Position numbers and translations under genes: made by a program. Source: an uncultured Bacteroidia bacterium (GTDB lineage Bacteria; Bacteroidota; Bacteroidia; Bacteroidales; UBA932). From it: a stretch of DNA of 64,000 nucleotides. The notes below the pieces were generated by a model. It ran no database searches, was not told the DNA's origin, and was given only the letters and a program-made list of their open reading frames with translations. Shown one piece after another: positions 37,130 to 46,581 of this stretch. Location of the stretch: positions 1-64,000 of the forward strand of contig CACYHC010000005.1 of the NCBI GenBank assembly GCA_902774145.1, written 5' to 3'. Numbering within the stretch: position 1 is the first letter of the stretch; every line of letters begins with the position of its first letter.

Positions 37130-39573
37130 AAAAACTCGATCAGTTCATCGTCAAGGCGTTTCTGATGCCGTTCATCGCGATTCTTGTGGTCGTGGTGTTC
37201 GTGCTGATGATGCAGTTCCTCTGGCTCTACATCGACGAGCTGGTGGGAAAAGGCCTGAGCCTTGGGGTGATAGCGGAATTTATGATGTGGGGGGCGTGCA
37301 CCATCCTGCCCCTTGCCCTGCCGCTTGCCACCCTGCTGGCCTCGATGATGACGGTCGGCCAGATGGCGGAAAACAACGAACTGATGGCCATCAAGGCGGC
37401 GGGCATCTCGCTGATTCGCGTGATGGCGCCGCTGACGGTCATTTCCGCCATCATCTGCGTCTTCGCCTTCTATGCGGGGAACAAACTTGTACCGCAGGCC
37501 TATAACGAAATTTTTACCCTGCGGGACGATATCGGGCGCACCAAATCCGAAATCAAAATCCCCTCCGGCGTCTTCTACGAAGGCATCGACGGCTATATGC
37601 TCCGGGTGGATGCGCAGGATGACAAGAGCGGGATGATGCACGGCGTCATGGTCTATGACCACACCGGCGGCAAGGGAAACACGGCGCTGATGCTGGCGGA
37701 TTCCGCCCTGCTGAAGATGTCGCCGGGCAAGGACTACCTGATTTTTACGCTCTACGAAGGCGCCAACTACCAGGAGAACAACGTCAAGAAGTACCGGGAC
37801 ACCACGCTGGAACTCCAGCGTATCGCCTTTGCCCGTCAGGACCTGGTGATTCCGCTGAAGAACTACAGTTTTGAAAAATCGGATTCCAGCCGTTTCGGCG
37901 ACCAGATCAAATCCCAGGACGTCAAGCAGTTGCGCCACCTGCAGGATTCGCTGGGGCGCCTGAACCGGGAGCAGATCGACCGGCACTACCGGTCGTTGGC
38001 GGCATCGCCGGTCTTCCTGCTGCGCAACCAGCTGGATACGGCGTCGCACTATGATGCGACGAAGGTCTTCAAGGCCGGCGATTTCTGCCGCTGGGCGCAG
38101 AAGGAGGACGAAATCGACGCGCTGCGCCGCGCCTCCGAGGCCGCGGAACGGCTTTCCGGGGAAATCTCCGGCTATGACCGCGATGTCTACGAGTACAATT
38201 TCTACCTCAACCGCGCCGATATCGAACTGATGAAAAAGTACGCGCAGGCGCTGGCCTGTTTTATCCTTTTCTTCATCGGCGCTCCGCTCGGCGCATTGAT
38301 CCGCAAAGGCGGGCTGGGAACGAGCGCCATTGTTTCCGTGCTGTTCTTCGTGCTGTACTGGGTGGTGGATATTTCCGGTACGAAACTGGCGCGGGACGGT
38401 GCCATCGACGCGTTTACGGGGGCGTTCGTATCGGCGTATGTACTGTTGCCCATCGGCGCGTACCTGACCTGGAAAGCGGTGCACGACGCGTCGCTGCTTA
38501 GTGGACAAGATACCATGAAAAATGTGTTCAGGCGGCTTTGGAGCCGTATATCGGGCTTCTTCCGCCCGGTTCGTATCGTCTATATGGGGACCCCGGAATT
38601 TGCGGTGGCGCCCCTCGATGCGCTCGTGCAGGCGCGTTATAAAGTGGTCGCCGTGGTGACGGTGGCGGACAAGCCCTCCGGACGCGGCCTCAAGGCGGGG
38701 GAGAGCGCCGTCAAGAAGTATGCGGTGGAACACGGGATTCCCGTCCTGCAGCCGCTCAAACTCAAGGATCCGGACTTCCTCGCGCAGTTGCGTTCCTACA
38801 AGGCGGACCTCTTCGTGGTCGTGGCGTTCCGGATGCTGCCCGAAGAAGTGTGGTCGATGCCCCGGCTGGGCACCTTCAACCTGCACGCGGCCCTGCTGCC
38901 GCAATACCGTGGCGCGGCGCCCATCAACTGGGCGGTCATCAACGGAGAAAAGATCAGCGGCGTCACCACCTTTATGATTGATAAGCAGATCGATACGGGA
39001 GGCATTATCCTGCGGGAAGAGTGCCGCCTGGCGCCCGAGGAAACCGCCGGCAGCCTCCACGACAAGCTGATGCCCATTGGCGCGGGGCTGGTGTTGCAGA
39101 CCGTCGAGGGTCTGGTGCTGCGCAATGTCGAGACGCGCGTGCAGCGTTCCTTTATCCAGGGGTCCGAGGTTCTGCATCCCGCCCCCAAGCTCACGCGGGA
39201 ACTTTGTCATCTCGACTGGAACGACACGAGCGCGAACCTGCTGAACCTGATCCGGGGCCTGAGCCCGCATCCTGCGGCGTTCACCATATTGGAAAAAGAG
39301 GGCGCAGAGCCCGTCCAGCTCAAGATTTTCGATGCACAGCCCGTCGATGCGCACGCGCCGGCGGGAACGGTGATTTCCGACGGAAAGACGCGCTTCGCCA
39401 TTGCGACGGCGGACGGTGCGCTGGCGCTGACCGACCTGCAACTGGGCGGAAAGAAGCGGATGGACGTGAAGGCTTTCCTCGCCGGTTTCCGCGAACCGGA
39501 GTCCTGGCACGCCGCCCCCGGTACCTCCCGTGCGGAGCGTGAACGCCTGACGGGTGCAATTGCGGAAATTTAA
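37126..39573 (+). CDS. LptF/LptG-type permease fused in frame to methionyl-tRNA formyltransferase
   Basis: One 815-codon frame with two complete parts. Residues 1 to about 462 are a YjgP/YjgQ permease: membrane segments near 10-35, 50-80, 100-120 and a group near 375-450, with a periplasmic domain between; this family moves lipopolysaccharide with LptB. Residues about 480-815 are methionyl-tRNA formyltransferase: [39 protein letters not shown] (catalytic Asn and His) and QIDTGG (Asp). No stop separates them. The TTG start overlaps the alaS stop. An ATG at 38515, preceded by ggacaagatacc, could start a separate formyltransferase of 352 residues. Either a true fusion or two genes lacking an intervening stop. 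Confidence 0.85.
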   Translation: MKKLDQFIVKAFLMPFIAILVVVVFVLMMQFLWLYIDELVGKGLSLGVIAEFMMWGACTILPLALPLATLLASMMTVGQMAENNELMAIKAAGISLIRVMAPLTVISAIICVFAFYAGNKLVPQAYNEIFTLRDDIGRTKSEIKIPSGVFYEGIDGYMLRVDAQDDKSGMMHGVMVYDHTGGKGNTALMLADSALLKMSPGKDYLIFTLYEGANYQENNVKKYRDTTLELQRIAFARQDLVIPLKNYSFEKSDSSRFGDQIKSQDVKQLRHLQDSLGRLNREQIDRHYRSLAASPVFLLRNQLDTASHYDATKVFKAGDFCRWAQKEDEIDALRRASEAAERLSGEISGYDRDVYEYNFYLNRADIELMKKYAQALACFILFFIGAPLGALIRKGGLGTSAIVSVLFFVLYWVVDISGTKLARDGAIDAFTGAFVSAYVLLPIGAYLTWKAVHDASLLSGQDTMKNVFRRLWSRISGFFRPVRIVYMGTPEFAVAPLDALVQARYKVVAVVTVADKPSGRGLKAGESAVKKYAVEHGIPVLQPLKLKDPDFLAQLRSYKADLFVVVAFRMLPEEVWSMPRLGTFNLHAALLPQYRGAAPINWAVINGEKISGVTTFMIDKQIDTGGIILREECRLAPEETAGSLHDKLMPIGAGLVLQTVEGLVLRNVETRVQRSFIQGSEVLHPAPKLTRELCHLDWNDTSANLLNLIRGLSPHPAAFTILEKEGAEPVQLKIFDAQPVDAHAPAGTVISDGKTRFAIATADGALALTDLQLGGKKRMDVKAFLAGFREPESWHAAPGTSRAERERLTGAIAEI

Positions 39574-39574
39574 C

Positions 39575-39582
39575 TATCTTTG
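39575..39582 (+). promoter_or_regulatory. -7 promoter element (TATCTTTG)
   Basis: A perfect TAnnTTTG match overlapping the last base of the upstream gene's stop region and ending 6 nt before the ATG at 39589. Predicted start point is at or next to the start codon. Confidence 0.55.
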
Positions 39583-39588
39583 CATATT

Positions 39589-40374
39589 ATGCGGAATGTC
39601 GCCTGGGTCGTAGGCCTTGCGGGGCTGTATCTGCTGCTGTATTTCGGGTTGCTGCATCTGAAGGCGCCCAAGACGGCGGTGATGCGTCGGCGTCTGGACC
39701 GGATGAAATCGCGGGTGGAACTCCTGAATGCCCGCATCGACCCCTGTGAAGAACAACTCCGCATCATTGAGGAGCGCAGCGATTATGTGTACCGTGCGCT
39801 CTATGGCCTGAGCCCCCTGGGACGGGTGGGGGAGCCTTCCGGCGAGGACCTGAATCCCGGCGAGGCCCTGTCCCGGCGGCTCGACAGCCTTTACAAGCGG
39901 GTGTACCTGCAGGGTACGGCGCTGGACGACCTGCTCAGTATCCACGCCCTGGCGGGCGAGATGCAGCTCTGCCTGCCTTCCATTCCGCCGATCGATACCA
40001 GTATGACCTATCATCTTTCCAGTGGCTTCGGCTGGCGTACGGATCCGGTGTACGGCGGTTCTGAGGGGCACGCGGGCCTGGATATCGCGATGCGGCGGGG
40101 AAGCCCCGTCTATGTGACCGGCGACGGGGTGGTGGAGGAAGCCTCTTTCAACATAGCGGGTTACGGCCGGGTGGTGACCGTGAATCACGGTTTCGGCTAC
40201 AAGACGCGCTATGCCCACCTCAGCCGGATGTATGTGCACGAAGGCCAGAAGGTGAAACGCGGCACACTGATCGGAACGGTGGGGACGACGGGAAAATCCA
40301 CCGGGCCGCACCTGCATTATGAGGTGCGCTACCGGGGTACGCCGGTCAATCCCCGGAATTTTATGGATTTGTAA
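39589..40374 (+). CDS. M23 family metallopeptidase (first of a tandem pair)
   Basis: A 261-residue membrane-anchored peptidase: one N-terminal transmembrane segment (VAWVVGLAGLYLLLYFGLLHL), a helical region (about 30-130), then the LytM/M23 domain. Zinc ligands are in GHAGLDIA (H-x3-D) and HLHYEV (H-x-H). The ATG at 39589 was chosen over an in-frame TTG at 39580, which lies inside the promoter. It should cut peptidoglycan cross-links in the periplasm. Its stop overlaps the next start (TAATG). Confidence 0.9.
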   Translation: MRNVAWVVGLAGLYLLLYFGLLHLKAPKTAVMRRRLDRMKSRVELLNARIDPCEEQLRIIEERSDYVYRALYGLSPLGRVGEPSGEDLNPGEALSRRLDSLYKRVYLQGTALDDLLSIHALAGEMQLCLPSIPPIDTSMTYHLSSGFGWRTDPVYGGSEGHAGLDIAMRRGSPVYVTGDGVVEEASFNIAGYGRVVTVNHGFGYKTRYAHLSRMYVHEGQKVKRGTLIGTVGTTGKSTGPHLHYEVRYRGTPVNPRNFMDL

Positions 40375-41252
40375 TGAAACGGGTACTGCTCATATTTCTG
40401 TCTTCCGTGGCGCTGGCGGGCCTGGTGTACCTTTACTATGCCCTGCTGCACGAAAGCGGGGCGCAAAAGCGCCTGCGCCGCGAAGAAGCGTATTACGCCA
40501 CCCTGGTTCCCCAGCTGGAAAGCCGCGTGCGCGTATTGGAAGAGGAGGTGGAGGAACTGCGCAGGCAGGACGACTCCCTGTACCGGAGCATTTTCAAGGC
40601 CCCGGCGCCCCAGGCGGATCCCGTTTCTTCGCTGGATTTCCTCTTCGGGAACGACACCATTCCCAACCGTCTCCTGGCACGTTACACCCGGGACAAGGCG
40701 GACCGCCTGCTGGAGCGCTGTGCGGGGGTGGATGCCACCCTGCGTGAAATTACGGCCCTGGTGCGGGAGGAGGGCTTTGCCGTTCCGCCCATCAGACTGC
40801 CGCTGGACACCCTGCACACTTCCCAGTTCGGGGCTTCCGTGGGCGAGAAATACAGCCCCGTCTATTCGAAGGAGATGCGGCACGGCGGCCTGGACCTGAT
40901 TGCCCTGCGCGGAACGCCGGTGCGTGCGACGGCGGACGGCAGCGTGCGTGCGGCGGCGCGGCTCCGCTCCGGCCCGGGACACGTCGTGGAGATTGCCCAT
41001 CCGGGCGGTTACCTGACGCGTTACGCCCACCTGGACGACATCTTCGTTGCGAAGGGGCAGCGGATCCGCCGGGGGCAGGTCATCGGCACGCTGGGTATGA
41101 GCGGCGCGGCCTTCGCTCCGCACCTGCACTACGAAGTCCGGCGGGACGGCCGCTGCCTGGACCCCGTCCACTTCTTCTTCCTGGACATGACCCCCTGGAA
41201 CTACGCCAACGTACTTTTCGTCACAACCAATACCGGACAGTCGTTAGACTAA
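40374..41252 (+). CDS. M23 family metallopeptidase (second of a tandem pair)
   Basis: A 292-residue paralogue of the preceding protein: N-terminal membrane segment (VLLIFLSSVALAGLVYLYYAL), a coiled coil (about 35-65, LESRVRVLEEEVEELRRQ), and a C-terminal M23 domain with RHGGLDLIA and HLHYEVRRDG supplying the zinc ligands. Both copies keep all ligands, so both may be active. The C-terminal tail after HFFFLD is longer than in the first copy. Confidence 0.9.
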   Translation: MKRVLLIFLSSVALAGLVYLYYALLHESGAQKRLRREEAYYATLVPQLESRVRVLEEEVEELRRQDDSLYRSIFKAPAPQADPVSSLDFLFGNDTIPNRLLARYTRDKADRLLERCAGVDATLREITALVREEGFAVPPIRLPLDTLHTSQFGASVGEKYSPVYSKEMRHGGLDLIALRGTPVRATADGSVRAAARLRSGPGHVVEIAHPGGYLTRYAHLDDIFVAKGQRIRRGQVIGTLGMSGAAFAPHLHYEVRRDGRCLDPVHFFFLDMTPWNYANVLFVTTNTGQSLD

Positions 41253-41257
41253 AAAAG

Positions 41258-41575
41258 ATGGACAAACTATACTATTCAATCGGCGAAGTCGCCGACCTTT
41301 TGGGAGAACCCGTATCGCTGGTAAGGTACTGGTCCAATTACTTTTCCCGTTTTGTCAAGCCCTCGCGGACCGGCAAGGGCAACCGCCAGTTCACGGCCGC
41401 CGACATCGAGGCCCTCAAGCAGGTCCACTACCTCGTCAAAGAAAAGGGGCTTACGCTGGACGGGGCCCTGCGCTCGATGAACGCGGACAAGGCGAAGGTC
41501 GCCGCGCCGGTCAAAGTGCTCGATTCGCTCAAGGCGATCCGAGAGCAACTCGTCGAAATCCGAAAAATGTTATAG
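41258..41575 (+). CDS. MerR family transcriptional regulator
   Basis: A 105-residue protein made up almost wholly of a MerR winged helix (YYSIGEVADLLGEPVSLVRYW, then GNRQFTAADIEAL and VHYLVKEKGLTLDGA) plus a short C-terminal helix for dimerisation. No effector domain or cysteine sensor is present, so it resembles the short MerR proteins found near cell-wall peptidases in Bacteroidetes. Target unknown. Five bp after the second M23 gene and probably cotranscribed. Confidence 0.88.
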   Translation: MDKLYYSIGEVADLLGEPVSLVRYWSNYFSRFVKPSRTGKGNRQFTAADIEALKQVHYLVKEKGLTLDGALRSMNADKAKVAAPVKVLDSLKAIREQLVEIRKML

Positions 41576-41594
41576 GAGTAGCGGAAAATTTTGC

Positions 41595-41602
41595 TATATT
41601 TG
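41595..41602 (+). promoter_or_regulatory. -7 promoter element (TATATTTG)
   Basis: A perfect TAnnTTTG match 36 nt before the ATG at 41639. It would start the transcript for the zinc-ribbon protein, dnaB and perhaps the rnf genes. Confidence 0.55.
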
Positions 41603-41638
41603 CCCTCTATTGTGCACTGAAATAAAAATCAAGAGATA

Positions 41639-42454
41639 ATGGCCACCACGAAGAAAACCCAGAAGGTGCTTGCACCGATGATTGACGAGCGTGAAACTTT
41701 CGTGTCCCTGCAGAAGAATTTCGCGGATTCGGAGGCTTCCGTACAGGAAAAACTGAAAACCCTCTACCAGCTCCAACAGGCGGACAACGCCATCGAGGAG
41801 CTGGTTCAACTGCGCGGCTCCCTGCCCGCCGAAGTTGCCGTCCTGGAGGACGAAGCCGGCGCCCTGAAGGCGAAGTCTGCGCATCTGGAAGAACTTATCG
41901 CCGGTTACAGCGCGCGCATCGAGTCCGAGAAGAAGCAGATCGTGGAAATCGACGCCGATATCGCGAAATACCAGCAGCTGCTGAACAACATCTCCAACAG
42001 CCGCGAGTTCGACTCCATCAACAAGGAGCTCGAAAACCAGGGCCTGTTGCGCCAGATTGCCGAAAAGAATATCGGCGAGGCGAAGGATGCCATCGATGCC
42101 CGCAAGGCGGATATCGAAGCGCTGGCGGAGAAAATCGCCGTCCGCGAACAGGACCTTGCCGCGAAGCGCGAGGAACTCGAAAGCATCGTCGAATCCACTT
42201 CGAAGGAAGAGGCGGCGCTGGTGGAAAAGCGCGACGCGCTCTCCGCGAAACTCGACGAGCGTACGCTCAGCGCCTACAACCGCATCAAGAACAGCGTGCA
42301 CAACCACCTTGCCGTGGTGACCGTTTTCAACGAGAATTCCTGCGGCGGCTGCTTCAATACCATTACGCCGCAGCGGCTCATCGATATCGCTTCCGGCAAG
42401 ATGCTGGTGATTTGTGAGCACTGCGGCCGCATCATCGTCAGCGACCAGCTCTGA
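41639..42454 (+). CDS. Coiled-coil protein with C4-type zinc ribbon
   Basis: A 271-residue protein. Residues about 30-205 form a long antiparallel coiled coil (for example ELVQLRGSLPAEVAVLEDEA and NKELENQGLLRQIAEKNIGE), and the C-terminus holds a zinc ribbon with CGGC and CEHC pairs about 30 residues apart. This is the conserved 'C4-type zinc ribbon domain' family; homologues have been proposed to bind nucleic acid, but the role is not settled. Its stop overlaps the dnaB start. Confidence 0.85.
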   Translation: MATTKKTQKVLAPMIDERETFVSLQKNFADSEASVQEKLKTLYQLQQADNAIEELVQLRGSLPAEVAVLEDEAGALKAKSAHLEELIAGYSARIESEKKQIVEIDADIAKYQQLLNNISNSREFDSINKELENQGLLRQIAEKNIGEAKDAIDARKADIEALAEKIAVREQDLAAKREELESIVESTSKEEAALVEKRDALSAKLDERTLSAYNRIKNSVHNHLAVVTVFNENSCGGCFNTITPQRLIDIASGKMLVICEHCGRIIVSDQL

Positions 42455-43917
42455 TGGCCGCCGACGCTTCAAGGAAAAGGCGAAAGACGGAGCAACCCGT
42501 CGATGTCGCCAGTCTGGGGCTTGAGATAGGCAATGTGCCTCCTCAGGCCCTTGAAGCCGAAGAAGGGGTCCTCGGTGCAATGCTCCTGGAGCCGTCCTGC
42601 GTGGACCAGGCGATGGAGGAACTTACCGCGTCGAGTTTCTGCGACCCCAAGCACCGGATGATTTTCGAGGCGATGGCCAAGCTCTCTACCGAGCACAGTG
42701 CCGTCGATATCATCACCGTCAGCACCCGGCTGAAGGCGATGGGTAACCTCGAGGCCGTAGGCGGCCCCGTCGCCCTGACCAACCTTTCCCTGAAGGTGGG
42801 AGCGGCGGCGCATATGGAGTCCTATATCAGCATCCTCAAGCAGAAGACCATCCAGCGGGACCTGATCAGCGCTTCCATCCACATCCTCAAGAATGCCTAT
42901 GACGATTCCGTGAATGTGGACACGCTGATCGACGAGGCGCAGACGAAGGTCTATGACGCCATCCGCAGCAATATCCGCAAGGAGGTCCAGGACATCGGCA
43001 GCCTCATCAACGAGGCGATGGCCGACATCCAGGAGCAGCAGGGGAAGGAGGGCCTGAGCGGCGTGCCTTCGGGCTTCCGTTCGCTGGACAAGGTGACGAT
43101 GGGCTGGCAGCGTTCGGACCTCATCATCCTCGCCGCCCGTCCGTCCGTGGGTAAGACCGCCTTCGCGCTGAACCTGGCGCGCAATGCGGCGGTCGACGCC
43201 CATATGCCCGTAGCGGTCTTTTCGCTGGAAATGTCCGCCCTTCAGCTGGTCAAGCGTTTGATGACCAGCGAGTCCGGGCTGGGCGCTGACAAGATCAAGG
43301 GAATGCGGAAACTGGAAAATTACGAGTGGGAACAGCTCGATTACCGTCTCAAGCACCTGATGGAATCTCCGCTCTATATCGACGATACGCCGTCCATCCA
43401 GCTGACAGAATTCCGGACCAAGGCCAAGAACCTGGTGAAGAACAAGGGCGTGCGCCTGATTGTGGTGGACTATCTGCAGCTGATCCAGGGCCCGGTGGAA
43501 CTGCGCGGAATGCGTGAACAGGAGGTGGCGGCGATTTCCCGTACCCTCAAGGCCACGGCCAAGGAACTGGATGTGCCGATCATCGCACTTTCCCAGCTCT
43601 CGCGCCAGTCCGTACAGCGCCAGGGCGGCAACGGAAAGCCCATCCTGAGCGACCTGCGGGAATCCGGTTCCATCGAGCAGGACGCCGATATGGTGCTCTT
43701 TATCCACCGTCCCGACTATATGGGCCTCTCCGAAAACGAAGAGGACCGCGGCAAGGCGCAGATCATCATCGCCAAGCACCGTAACGGCGAGACTTGCGAT
43801 ATCGATATGATTTTCCGCAAAGAGGAAGTCAAGTTTATGGATACCGAGGATGCCCTGGATGTCCAGGCCGGGCGGATGGTGGAGTCCTCGATGAACAACA
43901 GCAACGAGGCATGGTAG
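42454..43917 (+). CDS. dnaB: Replicative DNA helicase
   Basis: A 487-residue hexameric helicase. The N-terminal domain starts PPQALEAEEGVLGAMLLEPSC; the RecA-like motor has the P-loop AARPSVGKTAFALN, Walker B LIVVDYLQLI and the SQLSRQSVQRQGG and LRESGSIEQDADMVLFIHR blocks. It unwinds DNA at the fork and recruits primase. No intein is inserted at the P-loop, a frequent site in this family. Its last codons overlap the rseC-like gene. Confidence 0.97.
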   Translation: MAADASRKRRKTEQPVDVASLGLEIGNVPPQALEAEEGVLGAMLLEPSCVDQAMEELTASSFCDPKHRMIFEAMAKLSTEHSAVDIITVSTRLKAMGNLEAVGGPVALTNLSLKVGAAAHMESYISILKQKTIQRDLISASIHILKNAYDDSVNVDTLIDEAQTKVYDAIRSNIRKEVQDIGSLINEAMADIQEQQGKEGLSGVPSGFRSLDKVTMGWQRSDLIILAARPSVGKTAFALNLARNAAVDAHMPVAVFSLEMSALQLVKRLMTSESGLGADKIKGMRKLENYEWEQLDYRLKHLMESPLYIDDTPSIQLTEFRTKAKNLVKNKGVRLIVVDYLQLIQGPVELRGMREQEVAAISRTLKATAKELDVPIIALSQLSRQSVQRQGGNGKPILSDLRESGSIEQDADMVLFIHRPDYMGLSENEEDRGKAQIIIAKHRNGETCDIDMIFRKEEVKFMDTEDALDVQAGRMVESSMNNSNEAW

Positions 43918-44342
43918 GGGGAGACATCGCGCACAAGGGAAAAATCGTTTCCCTGACCCCCGAGTTCACGACCGTGGAGATTCTCTCCGAATCCGCCTGC
44001 GGGAGTTGTCACGCCGCGGCGCTCTGCGGAATGGCGGAACTCAAAAAGAAAGTGCTGGAACTGCCCACGCGCCCCTATGCTTCCTTCCGTGAAGGGGAGG
44101 AGGTCAATGTGGTCCTGCGCCGGACTATGGGGTTCAAGGCGGTCTGGCTGGCCTATGTCCTGCCGCTGGCCGTACTCTTGGCCGTGCTTTTTGTCCTGAC
44201 CGCCCTCGGCGTAAAGGAACTCACCGCCGGCCTGGCCGCGCTGGGGGCCGTAGCGCTGTATTACCTGGTCCTGCGCCTGCTGCGGGACCGCCTGCGTAAC
44301 GAATATTCGTTTTATATTACTCCTATAACACAAAAACAATGA
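43911..44342 (+). CDS. RseC/SoxR-reducing system family protein
   Basis: A 143-residue membrane protein; the ATG at 43911 lies inside the last codons of dnaB. The N-terminal soluble part has the CGSCHAAALCG motif of RseC proteins, followed by two membrane segments (AVWLAYVLPLAVLLAVLFVLTA and LTAGLAALGAVALYYLVLRLL). RseC-like proteins accompany rnf operons and act with the Rnf complex, for example in keeping SoxR reduced in E. coli. ATGA overlap with rnfB. Confidence 0.88.
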   Translation: MVGGDIAHKGKIVSLTPEFTTVEILSESACGSCHAAALCGMAELKKKVLELPTRPYASFREGEEVNVVLRRTMGFKAVWLAYVLPLAVLLAVLFVLTALGVKELTAGLAALGAVALYYLVLRLLRDRLRNEYSFYITPITQKQ

Positions 44343-45223
44343 CTGGTACGATCCTCTGGACGATTTTGATCCTCTCGGGTCTGGGACTGGTGCTGGCCGT
44401 GGTCCTCTTCTTCATCGCGAAGAAATTCAAGGTGGAGGAGGATCCCCGTATCGACGAAATTGAAAAGGCGCTTCCTGGCGCGAACTGCGGTGGCTGCGGC
44501 TATGCCGGCTGCCGGGCTTTCGCTTCGTCGGCGGTGGCGGCTCCGGACCTTGAAAAGCATTTCTGCCCCGTCGGCGGGAATGCGGTAATGAAGCAAGTAG
44601 CGGCCATTCTCGGCTTCGAACTGCAGGAAAAGGCGCCCCAGGTGGCGGTTCTGCGCTGCAACGGCAGCTGCGAGGCGCGCCCCCGCGTCAATACCTACGA
44701 CGGTCTGCAGTCCTGCCGCGTAAAGGCATCCCTCTATAGCGGCGATACGCTCTGTGCCTACGGCTGTCTGGGCTGCGGCGACTGCGAGGAGGCCTGTGCC
44801 TTCGGCGCGCTGCATATCAATCCCCAAACGCTGCTGCCCGAAATCGACGAAGAAAAATGTACGGCCTGCGGCGCCTGCGTGAAGGCCTGTCCGCGCACCC
44901 TGCTGGAACTGCGCAACAAAGGCCCGCGCGGAATGCGGGAATTCGTGGCCTGCCGCAACCGCGACAAGGGCCCGGTGGCCAAAAAAGCCTGCGCCAACGC
45001 CTGTATCGGCTGCGGAATGTGCTTCCGCACCTGTACGCACGGCGCTATCGTATTTGAAAACAATGTGTCTTACATCGACTTCAGCAAGTGCAAACTCTGC
45101 CGCGAATGCGAAGCGATGTGCCCGACCGGGTCCATCCACGGGGTGGGCTTCCCCAAGCCCCTCGACAAGGAGGCCGTGAAGGAAAGGATACGCAAGAGAA
45201 AGGAGGAAGCAGCCCATGCCTAA
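44339..45223 (+). CDS. rnfB: Rnf electron transport complex subunit B
   Basis: A 294-residue ferredoxin subunit. An N-terminal membrane helix is followed by the four-cysteine motif of RnfB (NCGGCGYAGC, with a fourth Cys in KHFCPVGG). Four further 4Fe-4S motifs follow (CLGCGDCEEAC, CTACGACVKAC, CIGCGMCFRTC, CKLCRECEAMC). It accepts electrons from reduced ferredoxin on the cytoplasmic side. Overlaps rnfC by 8 nt. Confidence 0.95.
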   Translation: MTGTILWTILILSGLGLVLAVVLFFIAKKFKVEEDPRIDEIEKALPGANCGGCGYAGCRAFASSAVAAPDLEKHFCPVGGNAVMKQVAAILGFELQEKAPQVAVLRCNGSCEARPRVNTYDGLQSCRVKASLYSGDTLCAYGCLGCGDCEEACAFGALHINPQTLLPEIDEEKCTACGACVKACPRTLLELRNKGPRGMREFVACRNRDKGPVAKKACANACIGCGMCFRTCTHGAIVFENNVSYIDFSKCKLCRECEAMCPTGSIHGVGFPKPLDKEAVKERIRKRKEEAAHA

Positions 45224-46574
45224 GATTACTTTCCCCATCGGCGGAGTGCATCCGCACGACAGTAAATTTGCGGCGGACCGCCCCATCGAGGTGCTCCCGC
45301 TACCGCCTGTGGCCTATGTGTCGATGGCCCAGCATCTGGGCGCTCCCGCCAAGCCCGTCGTGGCGGTGGGGGATGCCGTCAAGGTGGGCCAGGTGATTGC
45401 CGAGCCGGGCGGATTCATTTCCGCCTTCGTGCATTCGCCGGTCTCCGGGACCGTCAAGAGCATTGCCCCCCGCAAGGACCTCGCGGGAAATATGGTGCCC
45501 CATATCGAGATTGCCGTGGAGGGTGACGAGTGGGCTGAAGGCATTGACCTGAGCGATACGCTCGTGACCGCCATCCCCGACGATCCCGCCGCCATCATCG
45601 AAAAGATCAAAGCCTGCGGTATTGTGGGCCTCGGCGGGGCGACCTTCCCCACCCACGTGAAACTGGCACCCCCTCCGGGCAAGAAGGCCGAATGCCTCAT
45701 CCTGAACGGAACGGAGTGCGAGCCGTACCTGACCAGCGACTACCGCATTATGCTGGAGCGCCCGAAGGAAATCCTTATCGGCGCGGCATTGATGCAGAAG
45801 GCGCTGGGCGGCTGCCGTGCCGTCGTGGGCATTGAAGAGAACAAGCCCGAAGCGGTGAAGGTGATGCGCGCGGCCATCGCGGAGCTCGGCCTGCCGCAGA
45901 TTGAGGTGGCCGTGCTGAAAAAGAAATACCCGCAGGGCGGGGAAAAGCAGCTGATTGCCGCGGTGATGCGCCGTGAAGTGAAATCCGGCGCCCTTCCCAT
46001 CGACGCGGGAGCCGTGGTGCAGAACGTCGGCACTTCGCTGGCGGTCTATGAGGCGGTGCAGAAGAACAAGCCGCTGATTACCAATGTCCTGACGGTGACC
46101 GGAAAGATGCTGCCCGCAGAGCGCCAGCACAATTACCTGTACCGGATCGGGATGCCCCTTTCGTTCATTATCGAGCAGGCGGGCGGCGTGCCGGAAGGTG
46201 CGGTGAAACTGGTGAGCGGCGGCCCGATGATGGGCAAGGCCATCGCCAATCCAGATGCCGCGACGGTCAAAGGTTCTTCTTCCGTCCTGTATCTGGGCGC
46301 GGAAGATACCGTCCGCAAGGAAGCGACCGCCTGTATCCGCTGCGGCCGCTGCGCCGATGCCTGCCCGATGGGGCTGGAGCCCTTCCTGCTGAACCGCCTC
46401 TGCAAGGCGGGGGACCTGGAAGCGCTTGAGGCGAACGCGATGCAGGACTGCATCGAGTGCGGCTGTTGTATTTATTCCTGTCCGGCGAATATCCCGCTGC
46501 TGGACCGTTTCCGTATCGCAAAAGGTCAGGTCATCGGCGCCATCCGCGCCCGTGCCGCGGCCCAAAAACAGTAG
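45216..46574 (+). CDS. rnfC: Rnf electron transport complex subunit C
   Basis: A 452-residue NADH-binding subunit, homologous in part to complex I NuoF. Recognisable blocks are GGVHPHDSKFAADRPIEVLP at the start, GIVGLGGATFPTHVKL, LILNGTECEPYLTSDYR (flavin/NADH region) and two 4Fe-4S motifs near the C-terminus (CIRCGRCADACPMGL, CIECGCCIYSCPANIPLLD). It passes electrons to or from NAD+. Confidence 0.96.
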   Translation: MPKITFPIGGVHPHDSKFAADRPIEVLPLPPVAYVSMAQHLGAPAKPVVAVGDAVKVGQVIAEPGGFISAFVHSPVSGTVKSIAPRKDLAGNMVPHIEIAVEGDEWAEGIDLSDTLVTAIPDDPAAIIEKIKACGIVGLGGATFPTHVKLAPPPGKKAECLILNGTECEPYLTSDYRIMLERPKEILIGAALMQKALGGCRAVVGIEENKPEAVKVMRAAIAELGLPQIEVAVLKKKYPQGGEKQLIAAVMRREVKSGALPIDAGAVVQNVGTSLAVYEAVQKNKPLITNVLTVTGKMLPAERQHNYLYRIGMPLSFIIEQAGGVPEGAVKLVSGGPMMGKAIANPDAATVKGSSSVLYLGAEDTVRKEATACIRCGRCADACPMGLEPFLLNRLCKAGDLEALEANAMQDCIECGCCIYSCPANIPLLDRFRIAKGQVIGAIRARAAAQKQ

Positions 46575-46581
46575 AACTGCC

